Virus record (IMG/VR): IMGVR_UViG_3300017750_000016
Location: 1 to 49,412 of that record
Reading direction: 5' to 3' (one strand)
DNA length: 49,412 nucleotides
DNA from: a virus
In this document: positions 28,132 to 36,789 of the stretch, in pieces
Position numbering within the stretch: the first letter of the stretch is position 1
How the letters are laid out: each line of letters starts with the position of its first letter
Notes under the pieces: generated by a model
Seen by the model: the letters and a program-made list of their open reading frames with translations, nothing else
Told to the model about the DNA's origin: nothing
Databases searched by the model: none
Translations under genes and position numbers: made by a program

Positions 28132-28655
28132 TCAGATGCCCCCGTGATATGTTCACGGGCCTGAACCGTCATAGAGGCTTTGGTCGATCTGTTATTGACC
28201 GCTATGCCTTTATCGGAACACCAAGACATCATCTGCGCCCTTGTCATCTTGGAGTCAAAACCAGATGCTGCTAGGAGAATGTCCACATCGACCTCTTTGT
28301 CTGAGATAGGAGGCAATGGAGCCACGTCCTCAACAATCTCTTCCTTAGCTGGGAGGACTGTCTCCTTGACTTTCTCAACTACTTTCTGTGGTATCTCGGT
28401 GACTTTCTCAACCTTGCTCTTTTTGACAACGGGCTTCTCGATGGCCGATGCCATCTTCTTTGCCTGGACATCATCGCTTCCGGTGACTTTCCAAGAAGTC
28501 GCTCCGTTCTCTATCATGGGCATGATCTTGTCGCGGATTAGATCCTGTGGAACATCGTCCCTGGTCATCCCTCGGGAGAACCCGAGGACGTGACTTCTGC
28601 TGATCTTAATCTCGCAGTAGGGTCTCATCCCAACGTATTGAAGGCTAAGAGCCAT
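28128..28655 (-). CDS. Head-region protein with Lys/Pro/Val linker and SAP/HeH-like C-terminus
   Basis: A 175-residue protein in three parts. Residues 1-65 form a compact domain (YVGMRPYCEIKISRSHVLGF) like small domains seen near capsid genes of phages. Residues ~70-115 are a linker of K-V-E-K-V-T-E-I-P type repeats. Residues ~122-172 resemble a helix-extended-loop-helix (SAP/HeH-like) fold, with M-M-S-W-C-S-D-K-G-I and a following helix. SAP/HeH modules bind DNA or act as small adapter folds. AGGTGAAGGTGAG precedes the ATG. Its stop overlaps the next start as GTGA. Function in head completion is inferred. Confidence 0.6.
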   Translation of the reverse strand: MALSLQYVGMRPYCEIKISRSHVLGFSRGMTRDDVPQDLIRDKIMPMIENGATSWKVTGSDDVQAKKMASAIEKPVVKKSKVEKVTEIPQKVVEKVKETVLPAKEEIVEDVAPLPPISDKEVDVDILLAASGFDSKMTRAQMMSWCSDKGIAVNNRSTKASMTVQAREHITGASE

Positions 28656-28667
28656 GTCGGCTCACCT

Positions 28668-29036
28668 TCACCTGTATAGGATAGTCAGTCTGTGGGTGTC
28701 GCCAGCCGTGCTTCCTGCCGTTGTGAACTGAACCTCTCCAGACACGATGGTCGGGATGGTTGGTTCCTCAAAGCCGCCACTTAGGTTCTGTATCCCAAGA
28801 ATTGCTACTGCCGAGGTTCCATCGACTCCGGTGATCGTGGTGTCGCTGAAGTTCAACTTGGTTAGAGTCGATGCTGATGCACATACTAGATCAACGACCA
28901 GGAGATGAACTGCTCCCTGAACGCTGTTGCTTCCCATTGGGCTTTGTAGCCAATCTGTGTTATCCATTGCTCCCATCCATAGACGGGCATCCAATACTAC
29001 GCTGCTGCTTCCTTGTGTGATATTTGCTGTTGCCAT
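28668..29036 (-). CDS. Small structural protein, possible head decoration protein
   Basis: A 122-residue beta-rich protein without charge clusters (HLLVVDLVCASASTLTKLNF; SAVAILGIQNLSG). It directly follows the capsid gene, and its ATG has AAGGAAGTGA upstream, the same strong site as the capsid gene, suggesting high expression. Head decoration or cement proteins often occupy this place. A 158-residue protein two genes on has similar composition and ends in a similar strand (R-I-V-I-L versus R-L-T-I-L), so the two may be related. Assignment is by context. Confidence 0.6.
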   Translation of the reverse strand: MATANITQGSSSVVLDARLWMGAMDNTDWLQSPMGSNSVQGAVHLLVVDLVCASASTLTKLNFSDTTITGVDGTSAVAILGIQNLSGGFEEPTIPTIVSGEVQFTTAGSTAGDTHRLTILYR

Positions 29037-29076
29037 ATTTTTTCACTTCCTTTTTTCTCCATCAATCTCCGAACAC

Positions 29077-30234
29077 CTATGCGGCGATGTCCCTCACCTT
29101 TCCGTGTGCTCGGTAGAATAGCTGCCATAGGTCTCCCATTGTGTGGAACATACCCATCTGTCCTAGCCTGTTGATCCCGAATGGGTCGCCTGTCTCAATA
29201 CCGGACTCGTGGTATAGGGTTGGCTTGGCCGTGCAGAAGTAGATGTAGTCAGAGTCGATGAAATACATTCTCGACAGTTCGCCTGTGTCTGCGTGAACAT
29301 CCTTAGATGGAATTAGTGGAACGCCGTTGTAGGTAGCGACCACGAAGCCCGCCTCCATTCCTGGAACACCCTTCACGCCGTTCACGCCTGGGACTACTCT
29401 CTTCATCTCGGTGAATCTCTGCTGAGGTTGTAGTAGCTGCTGAACCTTCTCAAGAGTATCGTAGCCGGTTAGGATAACCTTTGGCTGTCCACCCTTCTCC
29501 CATACGCTTCTGAACATCCCGTCAATCACGTTCAGACTGAGGGCGCGGGCAGCACCTGCTGCTCCTGCGTCCACGTTTGCATCATACCATGACTGTGAGG
29601 AACCTGCGCTCCTCGTGATGTTGTATTGGTTGTGATCTGCTGCTGCGGTCACGAAGTCGGTTGCCGTCTCCACGAAGGAAGAGGACAAGCACCTGTCAAG
29701 TGACTCGAAGTCGTTTGCGGCTGGTGTGTCCACATCCTCTAGTAGCATGACGTTGATCTGCTCTGCGTGGTGCTTTGCCATCTCCATCTTCATTACTGCC
29801 CTTGCGTCTCCCAATCCGTCATCCTTGTCAGCGAGGAACATTGCTGTCTCGCTTAGGTCGAAGGTGTGAGCCACAGTCTTGGGCTTGGTGCTGACCTCTG
29901 CGAAGGTCGGCTTGGTGGTTTCTGGTAGAGTCCCGTTCTCAGGTAGTCCGCCGCCCTTTGTTGCATCGGGCTTGGCCGTGACGACCCTCCATCCTGACTT
30001 TTCCCAGGGCTTCTTCGGTAGTATGCTGAAGGCGTTGAACTCCTGGTTGAGCTGCGACCAGACCTTTCGGCCAAAGATGGCCTGGTAGGTTCCAGTTGTG
30101 CTGCTAACTAGGGGCGAGTCTGCCTTTAGCAAGTCGGTTCCAGAGTAGGCCCATGCGTTTGCTCCTGCACCCGCACCGTAGTATAGCCTCTCCATGTCTT
30201 CAATCGTTCGTATGTATCCTTTTGATCCACTCAT
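29077..30234 (-). CDS. HK97-fold major capsid protein
   Basis: About 385 residues. Position after the protease, length and sequence style fit an HK97-fold shell protein: an N-terminal helical part that may be removed on maturation, an extended-loop region with W-E-K-S-G-W-R-V-V-T and T-K-P-T-F-A-E-V near residues 75-120, a long central helix (ARAVMKMEMAKHHAEQINVM), and a C-terminal P-domain strand near Y-F-I-D-S-D-Y-I-Y. I prefer the ATG at 30234, since AGGAAGTGA lies a few bases upstream and the same sequence precedes the next structural gene; GTG at 30243 is the alternative. Identification rests on context as well as sequence. Confidence 0.85.
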   Translation of the reverse strand: MSGSKGYIRTIEDMERLYYGAGAGANAWAYSGTDLLKADSPLVSSTTGTYQAIFGRKVWSQLNQEFNAFSILPKKPWEKSGWRVVTAKPDATKGGGLPENGTLPETTKPTFAEVSTKPKTVAHTFDLSETAMFLADKDDGLGDARAVMKMEMAKHHAEQINVMLLEDVDTPAANDFESLDRCLSSSFVETATDFVTAAADHNQYNITRSAGSSQSWYDANVDAGAAGAARALSLNVIDGMFRSVWEKGGQPKVILTGYDTLEKVQQLLQPQQRFTEMKRVVPGVNGVKGVPGMEAGFVVATYNGVPLIPSKDVHADTGELSRMYFIDSDYIYFCTAKPTLYHESGIETGDPFGINRLGQMGMFHTMGDLWQLFYRAHGKVRDIAA

Positions 30235-30273
30235 GTCATTCACTTCCTATTATCTCCTAGTCACCCAAGACGA

Positions 30274-31617
30274 TTACTCGCCTGTTAGTGCCCTCCTTGC
30301 TAGTTGCTCGGTGGCTCTCCAGGACTCAAGGTCATTGCCCATTGCGGCAAATTCCTCGTTCGAGGGAACTCGAATGTCGGTGTGCGGTGAAGCCGTTGCT
30401 GACTTCTGGATCTCGGTGTTCTGAGTGTTGAGGCTGGCTATCTCGGCCTTGAGAGCAGAAATCTGCCCGCCGAAGTCGTTTGCCTTCTGAACCTCAAGCG
30501 CACGGGCGGTCTCTGTTGCGTAGCGAGACTCCCAATCCTGCTTGACGATGGCCTTTAGCCCCTCTTCGTCACGAAGGGAAGCGTATGCCGCGTATCCTCT
30601 CTCAAGTCCGGCAGGGGTCACTTCTCCTGGAGGAGACTTGATGACGTTCTTGCCGCCTGATGGTGCGTTGTATGCCATGTTGGCAACACCTGGCTGCTTG
30701 ATGACATACTTGTTGCCACCAGGAGCCGATAGGGAGGGGTAGGACACTTCTGTTGCGTCCTCTCCTGCGCCGATCTCGTCACCCATTCCTCGGTGAGAGT
30801 ATCCACCAGAGCCGTCCACTCCGACCATGTATGCCTTCTCAAGACCGAAGTGAGTCCTCAGTCCGTTGAGATCGACACCCTGCTCGTGTGCGAACTTCTC
30901 AAGAGTGTCGATGTAGTGAAGGGCATCTTGAGTGGATTTCTCCACTACCTCTTCTTTTTCTTCCGACTTCTCCTCTGTCTTCTCTTCATTCTTGTCGATA
31001 GCCTTCAGTATTCCTGTCAAGCTATCCCTTATTTCTGTCAATGCTTCATTGTCCGTCATTTTTTCCACTTCCGTGTCATCCATTTTGAGGATTGTATAAC
31101 CGGCCTCGGGGTTGATGCCCTTTTTGCAAAGGGTTATTTCATGCAACTCAAGGTCGGTAATCTCTCTGTGGTTGCCATGCTCTGGTGTATGCTTGTTCAC
31201 ACGGAACAAAGCCTGGCCTCCTATTGAAAAGGCGCGAAGATCTCCATCTCGCACCTGCTTTTGCACTTCTCGTGCCTTCTGAATATCGCTGCGTATCTTG
31301 CATACGACAAAGAGGCCGTGTTCGTCCACCTCGGACTTCCACACGCGCCCCTGTGAATCTGAAAAGGCATCAACGACTTCTCCGACTTGGATGCCGCTGT
31401 GGGCTAACTGCACATTTCTGTATGCTTTGTTCTCCATGAATTTGCCGAATGCTTTCTTTAGGGCCGCAGTTGGGATTCTATCTCCCTGCTTGTCCACCAT
31501 GTCCACACTTGCATATCCGGCAACGAACAGCTCGCTCCCCATGTCTTCTTTGATTAGGAAATCTGAGCCAAAAGCCGACCATCCCAATGAAGGTGAGAGC
31601 ATCTCTGCGGTTGTCAT
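30274..31617 (-). CDS. Prohead protease fused to scaffold-like C-terminal region
   Basis: A 447-residue protein. Residues ~25-178 match the HK97-type prohead serine protease fold (peptidase U35/S78, XkdF-like): strand F-V-A-G-Y-A-S-V-D, catalytic H73 in L-A-H-S, catalytic S131 in L-R-A-F-S-I-G-G, and the closing segment L-E-L-H-E-I-T-L-C with N169-P170-E171-A172. Residues ~190-447 are Glu/Lys-rich and coiled-coil, with a long helix near 375-410, as in scaffolding regions. The protease would cleave scaffold and capsid N-termini during head maturation. It lies directly before the capsid gene, as usual. The ATG at 31617 has no clear ribosome site. Confidence 0.88.
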   Translation of the reverse strand: MTTAEMLSPSLGWSAFGSDFLIKEDMGSELFVAGYASVDMVDKQGDRIPTAALKKAFGKFMENKAYRNVQLAHSGIQVGEVVDAFSDSQGRVWKSEVDEHGLFVVCKIRSDIQKAREVQKQVRDGDLRAFSIGGQALFRVNKHTPEHGNHREITDLELHEITLCKKGINPEAGYTILKMDDTEVEKMTDNEALTEIRDSLTGILKAIDKNEEKTEEKSEEKEEVVEKSTQDALHYIDTLEKFAHEQGVDLNGLRTHFGLEKAYMVGVDGSGGYSHRGMGDEIGAGEDATEVSYPSLSAPGGNKYVIKQPGVANMAYNAPSGGKNVIKSPPGEVTPAGLERGYAAYASLRDEEGLKAIVKQDWESRYATETARALEVQKANDFGGQISALKAEIASLNTQNTEIQKSATASPHTDIRVPSNEEFAAMGNDLESWRATEQLARRALTGE

Positions 31618-31640
31618 TAGTCTATCGCACTTTTCTCAAT

Positions 31641-31650
31641 GGTATATGAA
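31641..31650 (-). promoter_or_regulatory. Possible TATA-like promoter element before the prohead protease
   Basis: The minus strand reads TTCATATACC about 24 bases upstream of the protease ATG, inside a 59-base gap that is one of the longest in the window. The protease start has no clear ribosome site. An archaeal TATA box at this distance would give a nearly leaderless transcript. Weak evidence based on one short match. Confidence 0.25.
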
Positions 31651-31676
31651 TAACAACATGACAGGGTTGTCAGCAT

Positions 31677-34600
31677 TCACAGGGCATCATCATGTCGAAG
31701 GGCGGGCAATACCTCGTTTTCTTCCTCATCATGATCTTTATCTTTACCTGGGAAACGGATAACTGCCTTTCCTTCGTTGATGGTTAAGGTAGCATCCCCA
31801 TCTTCTGTGCTTACTACCATGTTCATTGGTCTGAAAGAAGAGTTCGCATCTATCTCAACACCATCCTTCTTTGGATTCCCGAATGTCGTATTCTCCTCCT
31901 CTGTGATTTCAGTTGGCCCTGTTGGAGCTGTGATGTCTGCTTGCATACCAGACCACGCGCCTCCATCAGAGGATGCTTGATTCATGCGAGGGAATGCGAA
32001 TTTCTCGGCTATGTCATCGTCAATTGCCTCATTGACCGTCCATTTCTTGTCTTCTGTCTGCTCTAAGCCATACTCTCCGGCATACTTGTCAAGCAGACTT
32101 TGAGTCAGACCATCCACATGAGCAATCAAATGCTTACTTGTCAATGCAACCTCTTCTGATGTTATGGCCTTGCGAGCATGACGCATGATGTTCGATATGT
32201 TATCATCGTCATCAAACTCTTCCTCTGTAATCACGGAAGGTGCTTTGTCTAATGATTTCCTGAACATGGGTCGCTTTCTGTATGATGGTATTGCTTGGTT
32301 TGGCATCCCAACATAGAGTGCAGCTACCGGACTCCACAATGGGAATTGGGATTTGGCTTGCTTGATTAGATAGTTCGGGCCTTCGTAATCATCGACATAA
32401 ACTCCATTCTCATCAGAGTCAATCTTCACAATCACAGGTGTGTAGATAGATGGATACTCCAAGATAATGTTTGAATCTCTTATGCTCATCTCAGGCAGAG
32501 GAGGGAGTATTGCACTCTTGGTTATGTCATCCTGGGCATACAATACCCACTTTGGATGGACATCCTTGCCTTTCATGAATGTTGATTTGGAATCACGGAT
32601 CAGTAAATCAGTCCGGTCAAAGTTGGCTATTGTTTTGATTAAGCCGCCTTCATCGGTATTGACACATGAATTAGGTGAAGGGAAATGGAGGTTATCCGTA
32701 GAGGAGTATAGAGTTCGTAAAGCATCGACACGATCAGATAATGGCTCTTGACTCATATCCGTGTCCTTGTGGATTAGTAAATCGACAACAGTTAGGACAT
32801 CCCCATCCACATATCCATCGAACATAGCATCACCCTGGATAGAGTCCTTGAGGGATTTCTTGACTTTGCTAGGAAGACTCATCGGATCTATGCTTTTTCC
32901 TGACTTCTTCACAAATACTCTTTCTCCCTTTGGTTTCTTTTGAACAACCCAATCGCCACTAAATCCCTTGAGATCATCAATGTCATCCAAGTCTTTGACA
33001 ATATGAGCAGGTTCAATCTTAGTCTCGAATACTCCCGATGGTTCGTAATCGTCAGACTTGTTGATGTCAGTATTGAGTGCCGCTTCACCCGTAATCTTCG
33101 GACTTAGTGCATTGATCTCCTTTGTCTTTGGATTGATTTGCCGTTCATTGTGGTTTATGTCAGCCGCACTCATCAACAACTCATGTGGTGTCCTTTGGAG
33201 GATATTGAAGGGAGTTTCCTTCATATCCCAAACTAGGCCGTTTGTGTTGCGATCCCACTTGTAGGTGAGAGTAGCGGGCATCTCATGACCCCATGAATCA
33301 GTTGCGCCATTGTTGAACATAGGGGCGATGACGCTTTGAGAAGAAGGAGATACAGGCCCAAACGAACCAAGACCTTCTGCAAGCTGGCCGGATGAAGTAT
33401 CAGGCATCTGGTATTCAGAACCGTGAGCTCCTTCGCCCCTCATCAGAAGAAGGTTAGCTGCTGCGACAATCTGACCTATGTTGCCTCTCGCTATTGTATT
33501 CATCATGGGGTCGCCCGCAATGGGTGCAATGACATCCGCACCAAACTGTTGTTTGACTTGACCGGATAATTGGGCAACGACACTAGCAAGTGCCGAATCG
33601 CTATTCACCCCATGTTGGTTATGCAAATCATGGTATGTCTGATTCGAGTTAGGATGTGGCCTTCGGAGGACTCCCAATCTCGCACTACCTAGTTCCGCGA
33701 CATCCATGAGTTTGTCGCCAAAATTACTCAGTAGCATTGCTTCTGTTGGGATTATCATCCTCCCTCCTGTGCCACCGACCTCAGAAGGGTGGTTGTTGTG
33801 ACGCATAGCCGCAGATGTCCAGGATGATCTGCCTCGCTCGAAGTCCACGTCACCAGATGATATTGAGCTCAATGCGGATGCATACTCCGGCGTGGCATTG
33901 GCAGATGCAGGGAAATGAGATCCGGCTAACATATGAGGGCCATCAATAGGAACGCCATCGAAAAGCAAATCGGCAAGCCAATTCTCACCAAACACCTCGG
34001 GGTATGTCTGGTTGAATATGCCTTTCAATGAAGATACATTGCGTCCTACTCCTCCATGATATTGATACGGTTCCCACCAATGGAAGTTATGCCCAGGCTC
34101 ATCCCCTATGTAGGGGGCTGTGAGTGAAGCATTCGGAACTTCTTCCGGTGCAGAGGAAGTCGGGCCACTTCTGTCGCTTGGCCTCTGCCACCATGCAGAC
34201 ATGGGCGTGAACCTATCCCTCCAATTTCGCAGATAGCGGTTCCAATGAGTGCCTGTCTTCTCCTGGAACTTGTTGAGGATTGTTCGTGCTTCGGGACTTT
34301 CGGGACTTTCGGTCTGACTCAAATCCTTGAGCAATCCGTAAAACCTCTCGCCTTCTTCCGGTTGATGCCATTCTAGGCCGAATAAGAAAGGTAGCAAACC
34401 AAACTCATTGGCGAGTTGTTGCCTCTTGTCCGACTCCCAATTCTCATCTGCACCATAGCCACGATTCCTATCTCTCTCGTATAGGTCAAGCATCGACATC
34501 TTCGGATCTCCAAATATCTTAGCATCCTCTGGTGAGAGTTTCATACTCCTCTCTCCTTGCTTATGTGCCTCACCCATTAGATTGATGAAATCAAAGATGT

Positions 34601-34982
34601 CATCGACATACTGTGGTTCGCCATGAGCCGCATTATGCAACAATGGACAACAGTTCGAGTTCATCCCAAATGGATGATGTTCTCCATAGTGATTGTCCTC
34701 ATCGGCCATAGGCCAATCTTTCATAGGTGATGTTCCAATCTTAGAATGCCCTGCCAGGTATGATTGGTAATCACTAGGGATAACCATCTGAGAAGGAGGG
34801 AGTGGAGAACCTAGATCACGCATGGAATAGACAGGCGGTTCTTCTGCCATCGCCATAGCGGCCATGTCCTCTTTGACTAGCTCTTTGCCTTCCAATGATT
34901 TTAGATATTCTGCAACAGGAGGGTCAAGCCCCATGATGGTGGAGAGAACCACATCTGTCCTGAGTTTAATGTGATCAGTCAT
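31677..34982 (-). CDS. 1101-residue protein with decayed DNA-ligase-like nucleotidyltransferase domain
   Basis: I choose the ATG at 34982 because AAGGTGGG lies about 5 bases upstream; ATG at 35006 would overlap the previous gene and has no ribosome site. Residues ~1-640 are rich in His, Asn, Gly and Pro and are unrecognised. Residues ~655-815 follow the motif order of ATP-dependent DNA ligases: a motif I-like V-Q-K-K-P-K-G-E-R (K683 where the lysine is expected), a motif III-like F-D-G-Y-V-D-G-D with V-V-D-L-L-I, then Q-E-P-L-S-D-R, and a motif IV/V-like L-L-I-R-D-S with P-K-W-V-L-Y. Key acidic and lysine positions of a working ligase are replaced. The C-terminal ~280 residues are acidic and helical. 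It lies directly before the prohead protease. Confidence 0.6.
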   Translation of the reverse strand: MTDHIKLRTDVVLSTIMGLDPPVAEYLKSLEGKELVKEDMAAMAMAEEPPVYSMRDLGSPLPPSQMVIPSDYQSYLAGHSKIGTSPMKDWPMADEDNHYGEHHPFGMNSNCCPLLHNAAHGEPQYVDDIFDFINLMGEAHKQGERSMKLSPEDAKIFGDPKMSMLDLYERDRNRGYGADENWESDKRQQLANEFGLLPFLFGLEWHQPEEGERFYGLLKDLSQTESPESPEARTILNKFQEKTGTHWNRYLRNWRDRFTPMSAWWQRPSDRSGPTSSAPEEVPNASLTAPYIGDEPGHNFHWWEPYQYHGGVGRNVSSLKGIFNQTYPEVFGENWLADLLFDGVPIDGPHMLAGSHFPASANATPEYASALSSISSGDVDFERGRSSWTSAAMRHNNHPSEVGGTGGRMIIPTEAMLLSNFGDKLMDVAELGSARLGVLRRPHPNSNQTYHDLHNQHGVNSDSALASVVAQLSGQVKQQFGADVIAPIAGDPMMNTIARGNIGQIVAAANLLLMRGEGAHGSEYQMPDTSSGQLAEGLGSFGPVSPSSQSVIAPMFNNGATDSWGHEMPATLTYKWDRNTNGLVWDMKETPFNILQRTPHELLMSAADINHNERQINPKTKEINALSPKITGEAALNTDINKSDDYEPSGVFETKIEPAHIVKDLDDIDDLKGFSGDWVVQKKPKGERVFVKKSGKSIDPMSLPSKVKKSLKDSIQGDAMFDGYVDGDVLTVVDLLIHKDTDMSQEPLSDRVDALRTLYSSTDNLHFPSPNSCVNTDEGGLIKTIANFDRTDLLIRDSKSTFMKGKDVHPKWVLYAQDDITKSAILPPLPEMSIRDSNIILEYPSIYTPVIVKIDSDENGVYVDDYEGPNYLIKQAKSQFPLWSPVAALYVGMPNQAIPSYRKRPMFRKSLDKAPSVITEEEFDDDDNISNIMRHARKAITSEEVALTSKHLIAHVDGLTQSLLDKYAGEYGLEQTEDKKWTVNEAIDDDIAEKFAFPRMNQASSDGGAWSGMQADITAPTGPTEITEEENTTFGNPKKDGVEIDANSSFRPMNMVVSTEDGDATLTINEGKAVIRFPGKDKDHDEEENEVLPALRHDDAL
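32530..32960 (-). other. Decayed ATP-dependent ligase-like domain within the 1101-residue protein
   Basis: Motif I (expected E-x-K-x-D-G-x-R) reads Q-K-K-P-K-G-E-R at 32919-32942: the lysine is kept, but Glu becomes Gln and Asp becomes Lys. The expected D-G-E near motif III reads D-G-Y. The final expected W-x-K-x-K reads W-V-L-Y-A. The order and spacing match the ligase family, while the substitutions argue against catalysis. Recognition is by eye from motif order. Confidence 0.55.
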
Positions 34983-34992
34983 ATTCCCACCT

Positions 34993-35568
34993 TCATAGGC
35001 GGGCATAGATGCTTTCGATTAACCCCGCAATCTCTTCGACTACTCCTTGCTGGCCGACAGTTGCCTGTTTCTTTATCTCGGCTAGTGACTCTTCGATCTT
35101 ATCACGATACATCGAGCCTCCTGTTCCACCATCGTTGTAATGCATATGCATGGATGATGAATCCTTGTCATATCCTGTCTGTGCTACTGATGGCATCTTG
35201 AAGACCTCATTGATTGCATTGGATGCCGAAGCATCTTCTGTGAAGGGCAATACTTGGTTGCCCTGGTATCCGGCGGCAGGTATCTCCGTCTTGCCTGAAA
35301 TCTCCATGAACATGGGTCTTACGTTATCTCCTGAACTCTCTTGGACATACTTCCTGATAAATTGATGAGTATGATCTTCTTTCTTCACACCTTTCGTGCC
35401 TTTTGGTTTTGGATAGCATTGCTCGCAAGCCGAACCCTCTTCGCAACCCATGTTGCACTCTGTATTGTAAGTCGAGTTCTTCGCTATGCCAAGTGATTTC
35501 TCAATATCCTTTACAATAGCCAATAGCTTGCCTTCTGCGGTGTCGGTCATAGGATTTACAAACTTCAT
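34993..35568 (-). CDS. Hypothetical cysteine-containing protein
   Basis: About 191 residues from the ATG at 35568, which overlaps the preceding stop as ATGA and has GGGAG upstream. An upstream in-frame start at 35601 would lie inside the previous gene. Near residues 37-54 there are four to five cysteines (CNMGCEEGSACEQC), a possible metal site. A middle polar region and a helical C-terminus (DKIEESLAEIKKQATVGQQG) follow. I do not recognise the family. It lies just before the large ligase-like protein, whose likely start is 11 bases beyond its stop. Confidence 0.6.
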   Translation of the reverse strand: MKFVNPMTDTAEGKLLAIVKDIEKSLGIAKNSTYNTECNMGCEEGSACEQCYPKPKGTKGVKKEDHTHQFIRKYVQESSGDNVRPMFMEISGKTEIPAAGYQGNQVLPFTEDASASNAINEVFKMPSVAQTGYDKDSSSMHMHYNDGGTGGSMYRDKIEESLAEIKKQATVGQQGVVEEIAGLIESIYARL

Positions 35569-35894
35569 CTTCGATTCATCTCCCTTTCTGCATCTTCCCA
35601 CTCTCTGATCTCGTCATGTCGTGAAACGCTCTTTGCAATCAGATCACCGCTACCTGCGAAGGGGCCGCTGAATGACTCCTGCCCCGTTTCACGGTTCAAT
35701 GGGTCGAATGTTTCCTCTGCATGAGGTGTAATGAATTGTTGCCACCCCTGTGCCTTCATGGTCTTAGTTGGGTCATTGACGGCATCTCTCAGCTCTCGAT
35801 TCTCCATCTTGAGTATTTCATTTTCCTCTTTGAGAACCTTAGCCTCCTCAATTGCGGCTTTGGCTATGTCCATCGCATCTTCCGTATCTGACAT
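35565..35894 (-). CDS. Small coiled-coil protein
   Basis: A 109-residue protein. Residues ~5-40 form a strong heptad coiled coil (AIEEAKVLKEENEILKMENR). The rest is polar and probably flexible. The ATG at 35894 has a near-perfect ribosome site, AGGAGGTG, about 8 bases upstream, which suggests high expression. Such small coiled-coil proteins next to portal and protease genes sometimes act as scaffolds, but no family match supports that here. Confidence 0.6.
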   Translation of the reverse strand: MSDTEDAMDIAKAAIEEAKVLKEENEILKMENRELRDAVNDPTKTMKAQGWQQFITPHAEETFDPLNRETGQESFSGPFAGSGDLIAKSVSRHDEIREWEDAEREMNRR

Positions 35895-36448
35895 TACATT
35901 GCACCTCCTGTTCCACCCATGCCTTGAACTAATGCATTAAGGTTCCCGTTTGTCTGATCGTTAGCCATATTCGTAGGGTCGTGTTCTCCCAATGCCCTCT
36001 CCTCCGGTTCATTTTGCATATTGAGAATGACACCTCTGAAGGCATCTATCATCTGCCTTACCTTCATGATTCTCTTGTTGCGCTCTAAAACCATGTCCTT
36101 GTCTATATTGGCACTTCCGTATTCCGTGCCGACTTTCTGACCGGCATTGAGGATGTCATCGCCAGCATCACACCAATTTGACATTTCCAACCACATATTC
36201 TTGGCTGCAGCATGATTGCCGCTTCCCATCATGTGAGCAGGTAATGCACCTTCTTCACCAAGCGGCCCAGGGACTCCCTGAACCTCTCCTGAAAGCCCTG
36301 CATCACCCAAAGCACCCATTGCGCCCTCTTGCTTACGGATAATATCGTCACGGATACGCAAGGCTCGTAGGCGATCACCAATCGAACCACTCGCCTCCCA
36401 TGCCATCTTAATCTTCCCTCTTGTTATCTTGCTCATCTTCTCTGCCAA
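35894..36448 (-). CDS. Hypothetical 184-residue protein
   Basis: Not recognised. The N-terminal ~40 residues are basic and helical (ITRGKIKMAWEASGSIGDRLRA has the feel of a DNA- or protein-binding helix pair). A Gly/Pro-rich stretch (~45-75), a helical middle (~78-150) and a Gly/Asn/Met-rich tail follow. The start may be TTG at 36448, which has GAAGAGG about 6 bases upstream, or ATG at 36436, which has a weaker site; I cannot decide. Its stop overlaps the next start as TAATG. Confidence 0.55.
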   Translation of the reverse strand: MAEKMSKITRGKIKMAWEASGSIGDRLRALRIRDDIIRKQEGAMGALGDAGLSGEVQGVPGPLGEEGALPAHMMGSGNHAAAKNMWLEMSNWCDAGDDILNAGQKVGTEYGSANIDKDMVLERNKRIMKVRQMIDAFRGVILNMQNEPEERALGEHDPTNMANDQTNGNLNALVQGMGGTGGAM

Positions 36449-36788
36449 TCGGCCTCTTCTCAGTCTGCCTCATGTCACCACCGCCCTCACTTTTTGGCGG
36501 AGGAAGGTTGGGAGCATCTCTATCGACACCAAATGCCTCATCCATGTCCATTTGATCTCTCCTTTCATTATCAAGGAACTCAGCCATCATCGCCTCTTCT
36601 TCTCTGCGTTCCCTTTCCTCCATAACTTCATCCGCCCTATTTGCACAGATCTCGCATTCCATTATGTCCATTGTTCCTCTGCACTTAGGGCAATCAGAGT
36701 AGCCCGAACTTAATTTATCCCTATGGACAGGGCCAAATGGTATCTCTTCCTTCGCTATATTCCAAGCTTTAGCGAAGGCACTTGACAT
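36408..36788 (-). CDS. Small zinc-ribbon protein with N-terminal AFAKAW motif
   Basis: I place the start at the ATG at 36788 because GAGGTG lies about 8 bases upstream and the previous stop is 2 bases away; a longer frame from 36836 would overlap the previous gene. The protein, about 126 residues, begins M-S-S-A-F-A-K-A-W-N-I-A-K, matching the motif of neighbours. Residues ~32-50 contain C-x2-C (CPKC) and C-x2-C (CEIC), a likely zinc ribbon. Residues ~55-80 are a Glu/Arg-rich helix (VMEERERREEEAMMAEF). The C-terminus is charged. Role unknown. It overlaps the next gene by about 40 bases. Confidence 0.65.
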   Translation of the reverse strand: MSSAFAKAWNIAKEEIPFGPVHRDKLSSGYSDCPKCRGTMDIMECEICANRADEVMEERERREEEAMMAEFLDNERRDQMDMDEAFGVDRDAPNLPPPKSEGGGDMRQTEKRPIGREDEQDNKRED

Positions 36789-36789
36789 C

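Noticed and set aside
31677-35006. Active DNA ligase
   Set aside because: Key Asp and Glu residues and the motif V lysines are replaced, so I call it a decayed ligase-like domain only.
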